A stretch of 22,125 bases of DNA, from the NCBI GenBank assembly GCA_017471085.1, contig JAFUWW010000093.1:1-22125 (forward strand). Reading direction: 5' to 3'. Source of the DNA: Bacteroidales bacterium (GTDB lineage: Bacteria; Bacteroidota; Bacteroidia; Bacteroidales; UBA932). Under the pieces are notes generated by a model. The model saw only the letters and a list, made by a program, of their open reading frames with translations, ran no database searches and had not been told where the DNA came from. Positions within the stretch are counted from its first letter, which is position 1. Every line of letters starts with the position of its first letter. The position numbers were made by a program, and so were the translations under genes. This document shows positions 7,466 through 15,094 of this stretch, piece by piece.

Positions 7466-8604
7466 AGCCGCTGCATCAGTTTGGGTAACACCGCATTTTT
7501 CCAGGAGGTGAAATCCCCCGCCTCAATATGGACGCGCGCCTGGCGGGTGAGGTCCAGATAGAAGGCAAGGTTGTGCTCCGTGGCCACCATCGCCCCGAAC
7601 ATTTCCTTCGCGATGAACAGATGATGAAGATAGGCCTTCGTGTAATAGGTGTCCACGAAAGAGGCTCCGCAGGGATCCAGCGGGGAAAAATCGTCCGTCC
7701 ATCTGGCGTTTCGCATGTTCAAGATGCCGTTCCAAGTGAACAGCATGCCGTTGCGGCCGTTGCGGGTAGGCATCACGCAGTCGAACATGTCGATGCCCCT
7801 GGCAATGCCTTCCAGGATATTGGCGGGGGTTCCCACTCCCATCAGATACCGGGGTTTGTCCTCGGGAAGGAGCGGGCAGGTGATTTCCAGCATCTCGTAC
7901 ATTTTCTCCGTAGGCTCCCCTACCGCCAGACCGCCCACTGCGTATCCGCCGCGGTTGTCGTTGTCCAGGCTCAGGGCATGCTCCACGGCCTGTTTCCTGA
8001 GGTCGGGATAAACGCAGCCCTGGATGATGGGGAACATCACCTGCGGGTAGCCGTACAGCGGCTGGGTCTCGTCGAAACGGCGGGCGAACCGTTCCAGCCA
8101 TCCCTGCGTAAGTTTCAGGGACTTGGCAGCATAGCGCTCGTCGGCGTCTCCCGGGCAGCATTCGTCCAGGGCCATCATAATATCGGCCCCGATGATACGC
8201 TGGGTGTCCACGTTGTTCTCGGGAGTGAAGGTGTGACGGCTGCCGTCAATGTGGGAGGCAAAACGGCACCCCTCCGGGGTCAGTTTCCGGATGGGGGCCA
8301 GCGAGAAAATCTGGAATCCGCCGCTGTCCGTGAGGATGGGGCCGTCCCAATGCTCGAACTTGTGCAGGCCGCCTGCCTTGTACAGGGTGTCAAGGCCAGG
8401 ACGGAGATACAGGTGATAGGTATTGCCCAGGATGATCTGGGCGCCGATATCGTCTTTGAGGTCTCTGTGGTACACGCCCTTGACGGAACCGACCGTACCC
8501 ACCGGCATGAAAACGGGGGTGCGGATATCTCCGTGGCCGGTGGAAAGCACGCCGGCTCTGGCAGCAGACTGGGAATCCCGGGCAGTACGTATAAATTTGA
8601 ACAT
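7462..8604 (-). CDS. tgt: tRNA-guanine(34) transglycosylase (Tgt)
   Basis: Tgt exchanges guanine 34 of Asn, Asp, His and Tyr tRNAs for a queuine precursor or queuine. The 380-aa product has the TIM-barrel signatures MPVGTVGSVKG, LTDSGGFQIFS (Asp93), VGGLAVGEP and FDCVMPTRNGRNG with the nucleophile Asp275. The region that normally holds the zinc ligands (C-x-C-x2-C plus His) reads DPCGASFVDTYYTKAYLHHL at 310-329 and keeps only one Cys, so the structural zinc site appears lost. From recollection of other Bacteroidota Tgt sequences this is a lineage feature rather than damage. The first gene of the operon, it has a -7 box at 8631-8624, about 19 nt upstream of the ATG. Confidence 0.95.
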   Translation of the reverse strand: MFKFIRTARDSQSAARAGVLSTGHGDIRTPVFMPVGTVGSVKGVYHRDLKDDIGAQIILGNTYHLYLRPGLDTLYKAGGLHKFEHWDGPILTDSGGFQIFSLAPIRKLTPEGCRFASHIDGSRHTFTPENNVDTQRIIGADIMMALDECCPGDADERYAAKSLKLTQGWLERFARRFDETQPLYGYPQVMFPIIQGCVYPDLRKQAVEHALSLDNDNRGGYAVGGLAVGEPTEKMYEMLEITCPLLPEDKPRYLMGVGTPANILEGIARGIDMFDCVMPTRNGRNGMLFTWNGILNMRNARWTDDFSPLDPCGASFVDTYYTKAYLHHLFIAKEMFGAMVATEHNLAFYLDLTRQARVHIEAGDFTSWKNAVLPKLMQRL

Positions 8605-8623
8605 CGAATTCTGTTTGGTACGG

Positions 8624-8631
8624 CAAAAATA
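8624..8631 (-). promoter_or_regulatory. -7 box TATTTTTG for the tgt operon
   Basis: Read on the minus strand, TATTTTTG is a full match to TAnnTTTG and lies 19 nt before the tgt ATG (8604). No clear -33 element is seen. It is only 12 bp from the opposing box of the transporter gene, so the two divergent promoters overlap and RNA polymerases would compete. Confidence 0.5.
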
Positions 8632-8637
8632 CGGAAA

Positions 8638-8656
8638 ATTTCGTACATTTGTACGA
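8638..8656 (+). promoter_or_regulatory. -7 box TACATTTG inside a 16-bp palindrome, transporter promoter
   Basis: TACATTTG (8644-8651) matches the -7 consensus and lies 32 nt before the transporter ATG. It is embedded in the perfect dyad TCGTACA-TT-TGTACGA (8641-8656), which could be a repressor operator covering the core promoter. The 14 bases ATTTCGTACATTTG (8638-8651) recur exactly at the sigma-barrel promoter (18904-18917). Confidence 0.55.
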
Positions 8657-8683
8657 TAAATATACTACAATAACCAAACCACC

Positions 8684-9961
8684 ATGCAGATTAAAATCAA
8701 ACCCATTACGCTGAAGCTCATTCTCATGAACTTCCTCCAGTACGGCGCCTGGGGCGCATACCTTACCTCCCTCGGCCGCTATCTGGGCAATATCGGACTG
8801 GGTTCCGAGATCAAGTGGTTCTTTGCCATGCAGGGAATCGTCTCCATTTTCATGCCCACCCTGATGGGCATCGTAGCGGACCGGAAGGTGCCCGCCCAGA
8901 AGACGCTCTCCCTGTGCCACGGGCTGGCCGGCCTGTTCATGCTGGGTGCCGGTCTGTACTGCATGCAGGCAGGCAGCGCCATCCAGTTCGTCCCCCTGTT
9001 CGTGCTCTACAGCCTCAGCGTCGCCTTCTACATGCCCACCATCGCCATCTCCAACTCCGTGGCGTACAACGCCCTGGCCAAGGAAGGCATGGACACCGTA
9101 AAGGACTTCCCGCCCATCCGCGTTTTCGGCACCGTGGGTTTCATCTGCAGCATGCTCCTCACCAACTTCCTCAAAATTGACGGAACGGCCATGCAGGATT
9201 CCTATACCCAGCTTATTTCCTCCGGTATCATCTCCCTGATCCTGTGCGGCTATGCGCTCACCCTCCCGGCCTGCGACATCAACAAGGGAAAGGGACAGAG
9301 CCTTGCCGAAGCTTTCGGCCTGAAGGCCTTCTCCCTGTTCAAGGACAGCCAGTTCGCGATTTTCTTCATCTTCTCCATGTTGCTGGGGGCATCCCTCCAG
9401 ATTACCAACGGCTATGCCAACACCTTCCTGGGCTCTTTTGCCGCAGACAAGGCCCTGGCCGATACCTTCGCCGTCAAGAACTCCAATGCCCTCATCTCCA
9501 TCTCGCAGGCATCGGAAACCCTTTGCATCCTGCTGATTCCCTTCTTCATGAAGCGGTTCGGCATCAAGAAGGTGATGCTCATCTCCATGTTCGCCTGGGT
9601 ACTCAGGTTCGGCCTCTTCGGCCTTGGCAGTCCGGCCATGCCGGGAGTCCTGCTGTTCGTGCTCAGCTGCATCGTCTACGGCATGGCGTTTGACTTCTTC
9701 AACATTTCAGGGTCGCTTTATGTAGACCAGAACACCTCCAAAGACATCCGCTCCAGTGCACAGGGCCTTTTCATGATGATGACCAACGGCTTCGGCGCCA
9801 CCATCGGCACCCTGGCCGCAGGTGCTGTAGTAGACGCCTGCGACGTCTTCAACACGCCGTCCAACTGGCCCAACGCCTGGTACATCTTTGCCGGATATGC
9901 CTTCGTGGTAGCCATCCTCTTCTGGATTCTGTTCAAAGACCCCCAGAAAAAGACTGCCTAA
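8684..9961 (+). CDS. MFS transporter, nucleoside:H+ symporter-like (NupG/XapB type)
   Basis: This 425-aa polytopic membrane protein has about 12 hydrophobic helices and an N-terminus typical of the nucleoside:proton symporter branch of the MFS (LMNFLQYGAWGAYLTSLGRY, then MPTLMGIVADR between helices 2 and 3). Mid-protein GYANTFLGSF and late VDQNTSKDIRSSAQGLFMM also fit this branch. It likely imports nucleosides across the inner membrane; substrate range is inferred from family only. It is divergent from tgt across 79 bp that hold two facing -7 boxes and a palindrome. The stop overlaps the stop of the convergent zinc-ribbon gene by 4 bp. Confidence 0.88.
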   Translation: MQIKIKPITLKLILMNFLQYGAWGAYLTSLGRYLGNIGLGSEIKWFFAMQGIVSIFMPTLMGIVADRKVPAQKTLSLCHGLAGLFMLGAGLYCMQAGSAIQFVPLFVLYSLSVAFYMPTIAISNSVAYNALAKEGMDTVKDFPPIRVFGTVGFICSMLLTNFLKIDGTAMQDSYTQLISSGIISLILCGYALTLPACDINKGKGQSLAEAFGLKAFSLFKDSQFAIFFIFSMLLGASLQITNGYANTFLGSFAADKALADTFAVKNSNALISISQASETLCILLIPFFMKRFGIKKVMLISMFAWVLRFGLFGLGSPAMPGVLLFVLSCIVYGMAFDFFNISGSLYVDQNTSKDIRSSAQGLFMMMTNGFGATIGTLAAGAVVDACDVFNTPSNWPNAWYIFAGYAFVVAILFWILFKDPQKKTA

Positions 9962-10395
9962 TCGGCCTTTCTTTCCCATAGAGCCGCCCCTTCCTCTGTC
10001 GTATCGTCCCGGTCTTTCAACAGGCTGGTGATGTGCAAGATCCGGGAAGGGGTGGCTTCGTATGTGATGTCATAGCAACTGTAGGTGTTCCGGATGCCTA
10101 TTTTATGGTAGGATGTCACATAATCGTAGTTGTACCCCAGCTGCTTCAGGCTTCTCCGCTCGATGGAAGTCACCCCCATGTTCACGAGATGTTCCAGGAT
10201 TTCATGGTTGTTTTCCAGAATTTTTCCCACTTTCTCCTGATAACGGTGCCAGGAAACGGCTTTCTTCCTATTGTGGTACCGGTTCTTGCAGCCCGGACTG
10301 CAGAACTTCCGGTCCAGGCGCCCGGAACCATATTCAATGATGTCACCGCATTCCAGACACTGAGTGTAACTGAGGTGTTCGAGACTCGATTTCAT
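9958..10395 (-). CDS. Small zinc-ribbon protein of unknown function
   Basis: From the ATG at 10395 the product has 145 aa. The N-terminus carries a CxxC...CxxxC zinc ribbon (Cys13, Cys16, Cys32, Cys36: QCLECGDII and KFCSPGCKNRYHNRKK), followed by a helical stretch and a C-terminal segment with KQLGYNYDYVTSYH and YSCYDITYE. I recognise the layout as a widespread Bacteroidota family of hypothetical proteins with an N-terminal DUF2116-like ribbon. No function is known to me; the basic ribbon hints at nucleic-acid binding. Earlier in-frame starts (ATG 10422, TTG 10440) are possible. The 10395 ATG is chosen because it precedes the ribbon closely. Its stop codon overlaps the convergent transporter stop. 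Confidence 0.72.
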   Translation of the reverse strand: MKSSLEHLSYTQCLECGDIIEYGSGRLDRKFCSPGCKNRYHNRKKAVSWHRYQEKVGKILENNHEILEHLVNMGVTSIERRSLKQLGYNYDYVTSYHKIGIRNTYSCYDITYEATPSRILHITSLLKDRDDTTEEGAALWERKAD

Positions 10396-10491
10396 AGCCC
10401 TTTTTCTCACAAAAGTGGGCATGGAAAACGATATTTCCAAGCATCGTAAAAAAGATACTGCAAATTTTTCCGTTTCTTAATATCGGTCGAA

Positions 10492-10536
10492 AAACCGCAT
10501 CGGTTGAAATCTTTCCACCGATGCGGTTTGTTTTTT
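10492..10536. terminator. Strong terminator-like hairpin between divergent genes
   Basis: A perfect 13-bp stem, AAACCGCATCGGT (10492-10504) with ACCGATGCGGTTT (10517-10529), has a 12-nt loop and is followed by GTTTTTT. Read on the minus strand it is followed by five T. It therefore looks like a bidirectional intrinsic terminator, yet no protein gene reads into it from either side: the flanking genes start at 10395 (minus) and 10704 (plus). Confidence 0.65.
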
Positions 10537-10543
10537 ACGATTC

Positions 10544-10692
10544 CGGTTGCAAAACAGGGAAAATGATGCTGAAACAGAAATAAAAACAGCCCTGCAACCG
10601 TTCCCATTAGGGTTTTGGACGAAGACGCCCTTACTTTGCATGCGGTTCCGGAACGCTCGCCGAGCCCCGGGCCGGACATGTTAAACCCTAAT
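10544..10692. other. Structured non-coding stretch upstream of ssb
   Basis: Two further dyads follow the terminator-like stem. CGGTTGC (10544-10550) pairs with GCAACCG (10594-10600), extended by AGGG/CCCT after a bulge. ATTAGGGTTT (10606-10615) pairs perfectly with AAACCCTAAT (10683-10692). The latter encloses a GC-rich core with the palindrome GTTCCGGAAC (10645-10654) and a weak -7-like TTACTTTG (10631-10638). No protein gene is convincing in 10441-10703. It could be the ssb/pilus leader, or a small RNA on the minus strand ending at the hairpin at 10492. Confidence 0.4.
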
Positions 10693-10703
10693 TATGCAGA
10701 AAC

Positions 10704-11060
10704 ATGGAATTCTTAAACCACATCGAGTTGCGAGGCGTCGTGGGACGGGCGGAAATCAACACCTTCAACGAATCCCGCGTATGCAATTTTTCAGTAGTGA
10801 CGGAGTACAGCATCCGGGACAAGGAAGGAAACCCTGCCATTGATACCGCCTGGTTCAACGTAGCGGCCTGGGAGGGCCGCGACATGCCGGACCTGTACGA
10901 AATACAGAAAGGGGCGTGGGTGCAGGTGCACGGACGGGTCCGCATCCGGAAATACACCACCCAGGACAATGAAGAGCGAACGGCCATGGACGTCCTGGCC
11001 AGCAGCGTGAACATGATTCCCCGGGAGAGCACCCGTCCCCAACCTCAACGCGACTGGTAG
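10704..11060 (+). CDS. ssb: Short single-stranded DNA-binding protein without acidic tail
   Basis: The 118-aa product is a one-domain OB-fold SSB (NHIELRGVVGRAEIN, then DTAWFNVAAWEGRD, VQVHGRVRIRKYTTQDNEER and a strand ending VNMIP). Bacterial housekeeping SSBs end in an acidic tip (DDDIPF-like) that recruits repair proteins; this one ends in the basic, Pro-rich RESTRPQPQRDW with no such tip. It resembles the short SSBs common in Bacteroidales, which may be accessory copies. The next gene, a pilus-locus lipoprotein, begins 2 bp after its stop, so ssb is probably the first gene of that operon. It is preceded by a hairpin-rich leader. Whether it has any role in pilus function is unknown. Confidence 0.9.
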   Translation: MEFLNHIELRGVVGRAEINTFNESRVCNFSVVTEYSIRDKEGNPAIDTAWFNVAAWEGRDMPDLYEIQKGAWVQVHGRVRIRKYTTQDNEERTAMDVLASSVNMIPRESTRPQPQRDW

Positions 11061-11062
11061 CC

Positions 11063-13033
11063 ATGAAACGGAGTATCCTGCATCTTTTCTGCATCCTGAC
11101 CCTGGCCGGATGCGCCCCGCTCTCCCATGTCCGGCAGTTGAGGGAGGGGCAGGTGACGGCGCAGCTGGTCCTCAGTCAGGAGCAGGATCTGCCCGAACTG
11201 GAGATGGGGCCGGAAATTCACCGTGATACGCTGCTGGTGAAGGACCCCGAAGGAAACCAGGTGCTGATCATGAAGGCGGTCAAGGACGACAATGGGGAAA
11301 TGGTTGCGACGGATGTCCTGGAAGCCGCCCGGGTGACGGCCCGGTTCCGGAATGTCGCCGAAAGACATGGCCGGATCGACCTGCGGTTCGACGTCGTGGT
11401 CCCGGAAAAGATGCAGGACTCCAAATGGCAGCTACGGTTTTATCCTGACATGTACATCATGGAAGATTCCCTGCGGCTGGAAAGCGTCTACATTACCGGA
11501 AAAGAGTACCGGCGGCAACAGTTGAGGGGCTACGAGCAGTACGACAGGTTCATCCAGTCCATCATTACCGACACCACGAGGTTCATCAACCTGAGAGACC
11601 TGGAAGTCTTCCTTCAGCGCAACATCCCCCAGCTGTACCAGTTCAAGGAGGATACCACGTTTGTTTCCGACGAGCAGTTCCGCTCCCGTTTCGGCGTCAC
11701 GGAGCAGCAGGCCATCGACCATTATACAGATATGTTCGCCTGGCGAAGGAACGAAATCCGGAAATCGAAGGCCGGGAAAATGTACGAGAAATACATAAAA
11801 GTACCCATCGAACGCGAGGGACTCAGGCTGGATACGGTGATGCAGAACGTCGACGGAGACTTTGTCTATCAATACACCCAATCCATTCTCACCAGACCCA
11901 GGCTCCGCAAGGTGGATATCGTCCTCTCGGGAGATGTCTTTGAAAGCGACCGGAAAATCTACGACATGAAACGCTCCGATCCCCTTACCTTCTATATCAG
12001 TTCCCTGTCGGCCTTCACGGACGAAACGGAGCGGTATCTCACCACTGTCCACGAGCGCAGGGCGGCGGCCAATACGGCCTGCTATGTAGACTTTGCACAA
12101 GGAAAGTCGGATATCGACCTGTCGCTCGGGAACAACCGAAGCGAAATGGGCCGGATCCGGGGAAACATCACCGAACTGCTGGAGAACCGCCAGTTCGACC
12201 TGGATTCCATCATCATCGCAGCATCGGCCTCCCCGGAAGGGGCCCTGGCCACCAATATTTCCCTCTCGGAGAAAAGAGCCGCTTCGGTGGCCGACTATTT
12301 CGACCGGTATATCCGGCACTACCGCGATTCGCTGAGGCGAACTACTTTCTCCATGAGCCTGGGAGCGGACGGGGAGGCGCATTTCGCACGGGGAGGCAGC
12401 CAGGGAGCCGAAATCCGCTTCCGCGCGCATTCCAACGGAGAAAACTGGGAAATGCTGTCCCTACTGGTCGATGAAGACACGCTGCTCTCCCCTTCCGCCC
12501 GGCAGTCATACCTGAAGCATCTGGGAATCAAGGATGTGGACCAGCGGGAATCGGCCCTGAAAGGAGAGCCCTACTACTCTTATCTCAGGGAGAAACTATA
12601 TCCGAAACTGCGGACCGTCAAATTCGACTTCTATCTGCACAGGAAAGGCATGATCCGAGATACGGTACATACTACTGAGCTGGATACCGTATACATGAAA
12701 GGCGTCGCTGCGCTGAAGGACAGGGACTACAGGCAGGCGCTCGAGTATCTGCGTCCCTACAAGGATTACAACACCGCCATCGCCTTCGTTTCGCTGGACT
12801 ACAATGCATCGGCCATGGCCATCCTGCAGGAACTGGAGCCTACTCCGCAAGTGGAGTACATGCTGGCCGTGCTGCACGCCAGGAACGGTGACGACCAGGC
12901 TGCCGTACAGAACTACCTGGATGCCTGCCATGCCGACCGTTCCTTCGTCTTCCGGGGGAACCTGGACCCGGAGATCTTCGCCCTTATCCAGCGATATGGC
13001 CTGAACCAGGAAGACCGTACCGAAGAAAACTGA
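11063..13033 (+). CDS. OmpA-like/TPR lipoprotein of the type V pilus locus
   Basis: This 656-aa lipoprotein has the lipobox LAGC (Cys17). Residues 30-330 form a mixed region I cannot assign to a family, with a beta-rich start (VTARFRNVAERHGRIDLRFD) and a helical middle (YEQYDRFIQSIITDTTRFIN). Residues about 337-420 resemble an OmpA-type domain (VDFAQGKSDIDLSLGNNRSE and AASASPEG, then NISLSEKRAASVADYF). The end (about 545-640) is a TPR-like helical array (GVAALKDRDYRQALEYLRPY). Proteins with an N-terminal beta domain plus an OmpA module, such as those with DUF3868, often open Bacteroidota pilus operons, so a role in anchoring or assembling the pilus is inferred. It follows ssb by 2 bp and precedes the first pilin by 31 bp. 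Confidence 0.7.
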   Translation: MKRSILHLFCILTLAGCAPLSHVRQLREGQVTAQLVLSQEQDLPELEMGPEIHRDTLLVKDPEGNQVLIMKAVKDDNGEMVATDVLEAARVTARFRNVAERHGRIDLRFDVVVPEKMQDSKWQLRFYPDMYIMEDSLRLESVYITGKEYRRQQLRGYEQYDRFIQSIITDTTRFINLRDLEVFLQRNIPQLYQFKEDTTFVSDEQFRSRFGVTEQQAIDHYTDMFAWRRNEIRKSKAGKMYEKYIKVPIEREGLRLDTVMQNVDGDFVYQYTQSILTRPRLRKVDIVLSGDVFESDRKIYDMKRSDPLTFYISSLSAFTDETERYLTTVHERRAAANTACYVDFAQGKSDIDLSLGNNRSEMGRIRGNITELLENRQFDLDSIIIAASASPEGALATNISLSEKRAASVADYFDRYIRHYRDSLRRTTFSMSLGADGEAHFARGGSQGAEIRFRAHSNGENWEMLSLLVDEDTLLSPSARQSYLKHLGIKDVDQRESALKGEPYYSYLREKLYPKLRTVKFDFYLHRKGMIRDTVHTTELDTVYMKGVAALKDRDYRQALEYLRPYKDYNTAIAFVSLDYNASAMAILQELEPTPQVEYMLAVLHARNGDDQAAVQNYLDACHADRSFVFRGNLDPEIFALIQRYGLNQEDRTEEN

Positions 13034-13064
13034 TATCGACAATCCTTTAATAAATCAAATTCTT

Positions 13065-14132
13065 ATGAAAAAAATCCATTTCATGTTCCTCTCGGCGGCC
13101 CTTGCCGTGGCTGCCGTCTCCTGCGAGAAAAACGTTGTTCCCTCCTCTGCACCGGTCAGTTCCGAGCCAGTGGAAGAAGTCGCCAAAACCGGCACCATGC
13201 ATGTTTCCATAGGCACGGAGACAAAGGCCGGCCAGAACGGACTGGACGAAAAAGAAGTGCACTCGCTGCAGGTGTTCGTCTTCAACGCCTCCACCGGCAA
13301 GCGTGAGACAGACAAATTCGTCATGGGCAATTCCCTGCTGATCACGGCTCCGGTCGGCACCAAGCATGTCTGGGCCGTTGTGAATCACACCCGGTTCGAT
13401 GACGTCCGGACCGAATCGGAACTGAAGGATATTGTCTGCGACCTGACCGACAACTATGCCTACGGTTCCATCTACCTGGTAATGGCCGGCAAGAAAGATG
13501 TGACTGTAACCCAGGAAGACCTGCCCGTACAGATCGACGTGACGCGGCTCGTTTCCCGCATCGCCCTGCAGAATGTCACGCTCAACTTCGCAGACACTTA
13601 CCTCAAGAACTGCACGTTCGAAATCAAGGAGATCTACCTGAAGAATGTAGCCGGCAACACCAATTTATCGCTGGACAAGAATGGAAACGGAGACTGGACG
13701 CTCAGGGACCCAGACGTATGGTATAACAAAATGAGGGACGAGAACACCGCCAGCGTCAATCCCCTGATCAGCGACCACGGACTGAACATCACATGTGCGG
13801 AAGGACAGCAGAAACAGATCGACAAGGTCTGGTATGCCTGCCCCAACCCCACCTCTGTCGACAACAACAACCCTTCATGGAGCGCCCGGAGAACCCGGCT
13901 GGTTGTCCATGCCGAGGTAGGCGGCTACGGCAGCAGCGCCATCCAGTCGTACTACACCTTCACCCTTCCGGTCCTGAAAAGGAACTGCTCTTATGAGATC
14001 TCCAACATTACGTTCACCATGCTGGGCAAAGAAAACGACAACGACGACACCGTCACCGACACCGGAATCGCGTCCATCACGCTGAATGTACTGAACTGGG
14101 ATACTCCCACTCCTATCAACTACAACATGTAA
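13065..14132 (+). CDS. Type V pilus FimA/Mfa1-like pilin (lipoprotein precursor)
   Basis: The 355-aa precursor has a lipoprotein signal with AVSC (Cys20), then a FimA-family fold. The N-terminal beta domain contains HSLQVFVFNASTGKRETDKF, APVGTKHVWAVVNHT and VTRLVSRIALQNVTLNF. The C-terminal domain contains RTRLVVHAEVGGYG and YYTFTLPVLKRNCSYEISNI and ends LNVLNWDTPTPINYNM. In this class the lipidated precursor is carried to the outer membrane, and a protease then removes the first strand to allow strand-exchange polymerisation. No Arg occurs between Cys20 and about residue 85, so an Arg-specific cut near residue 45 as in P. gingivalis is not available; Lys43 or Lys54 could serve. It is probably the main shaft subunit, being the first pilin next to the anchor gene. 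Confidence 0.82.
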   Translation: MKKIHFMFLSAALAVAAVSCEKNVVPSSAPVSSEPVEEVAKTGTMHVSIGTETKAGQNGLDEKEVHSLQVFVFNASTGKRETDKFVMGNSLLITAPVGTKHVWAVVNHTRFDDVRTESELKDIVCDLTDNYAYGSIYLVMAGKKDVTVTQEDLPVQIDVTRLVSRIALQNVTLNFADTYLKNCTFEIKEIYLKNVAGNTNLSLDKNGNGDWTLRDPDVWYNKMRDENTASVNPLISDHGLNITCAEGQQKQIDKVWYACPNPTSVDNNNPSWSARRTRLVVHAEVGGYGSSAIQSYYTFTLPVLKRNCSYEISNITFTMLGKENDNDDTVTDTGIASITLNVLNWDTPTPINYNM

Positions 14133-14151
14133 GTAACTGATATCCACCCAC

Positions 14152-14988
14152 ATGCAACACTTGAACAAAATCATGGCAATTGCTTTCGTGCCTGCCGCCA
14201 TCTGCGCCTGCCAGTCCCTCATCCGAGAAGACCGGAGCGACTGTCCCGCCACCTTGCTGTTCGAATTCACGGACGACCAGGGACTCGGGGACGCCGAACT
14301 GATGTACCTGGAAGCCTTCCCGGTACTGGGACCGGAGACAAAGGTGACGGACACCACCACGGTAGGAGCCATGGCCGGAAAGTCCTACACCCTGCAGGTA
14401 CGCAGGAGCGATGCCGTATCCATTTACGGACTCGCCTGTTTCGGACGCAGCCATATTGTCCGGGAGGGCAGATGGGTGGTGGACCCGGGTCAGGACGGAG
14501 ACCGTCTGTACCGATTCGGAGCTCAGGTGTCCGGCATGGAGGAATCGGCCATAGTTCCGGTGGAACTGACCAAGGAGCACAGCTATATCCGGGTGAAATT
14601 CAAGCAGTACGACATGCAGAAAGAGCAGGGCCGGTTCCCGTTCACCGTGGTGGTGGCGGCCAATACCTGCGGCATCGACCTGTACAGCGGAGCCCCCGTT
14701 CCGGGCACCTTCCAGTTCTTTCCGGAGGAAAAGCTGGCCGGAGAATTCGAGTTCACCGTGCCCCGGCAGGCCGATCAGTCCCTGACCCTGGAGCTGTGGG
14801 ACAAATCCGGCGGAGAAGCCCCTTTGGACAGCATCGTCCTCTGGACGCTGCTGAAGCAGGTGGAAGGGTTCAGCTGGGACATGAAGAACCTGCCCGACCT
14901 GTATGTAGAAATCGACTATGTCCGTTCGGAAGTCACCCTGTCCATCAGCGACTGGCAGACAGTCACTTCCATCCATTACGCCATCTGA
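14152..14988 (+). CDS. FimB/Mfa2-family pilus anchor lipoprotein
   Basis: The 278-aa lipoprotein (signal ending ICAC, Cys20) starts its mature part with the DRSDCPATLLFEF signature typical of the FimB/Mfa2 family. Two beta domains follow (YLEAFPVLGPETKV; SYIRVKFKQYDMQKEQGRFP). Family members are not processed like pilins: they stay lipid-anchored in the outer membrane, hold the pilus base and limit its length. Its place directly after the first FimA-like gene (19-bp gap) matches the mfa1-mfa2 order of Porphyromonas. The lipobox is slightly unusual in having Cys at -3 (I-C-A-C). Confidence 0.82.
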   Translation: MQHLNKIMAIAFVPAAICACQSLIREDRSDCPATLLFEFTDDQGLGDAELMYLEAFPVLGPETKVTDTTTVGAMAGKSYTLQVRRSDAVSIYGLACFGRSHIVREGRWVVDPGQDGDRLYRFGAQVSGMEESAIVPVELTKEHSYIRVKFKQYDMQKEQGRFPFTVVVAANTCGIDLYSGAPVPGTFQFFPEEKLAGEFEFTVPRQADQSLTLELWDKSGGEAPLDSIVLWTLLKQVEGFSWDMKNLPDLYVEIDYVRSEVTLSISDWQTVTSIHYAI

Positions 14989-15094
14989 GATGGCCATGCC
15001 CGCAGCGATGCGCGCCCTGTTTCCTACCAATCTGTTTCAATCAGTCCTGGCGGACCTGACCGTCTTCCAGGGCTCCGGACCAAAAAGAAGCATT

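Noticed and set aside
5315..7561. A 748-codon open frame on the plus strand opposite murF, dut and the LptF/G gene
   Set aside because: It runs antisense to three clearly conserved genes. Its product is low-complexity, Arg/Gly/His-rich and matches no fold; it is a by-product of GC-rich codons on the other strand.
10407..10679. A 90-codon minus-strand open frame in the hairpin region
   Set aside because: It crosses the terminator-like stem, overlaps the start of the zinc-ribbon gene and has no recognisable features.
10606..10692. Telomere-like TTAGGG motif
   Set aside because: Only a single copy on each strand as an inverted repeat; the resemblance is coincidental in a bacterial chromosome.
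14918..15094. Extended N-terminus for the second pilin
   Set aside because: The extension overlaps the anchor gene and would place 59 residues before an otherwise perfect lipoprotein signal; the ATG at 15095 is better.
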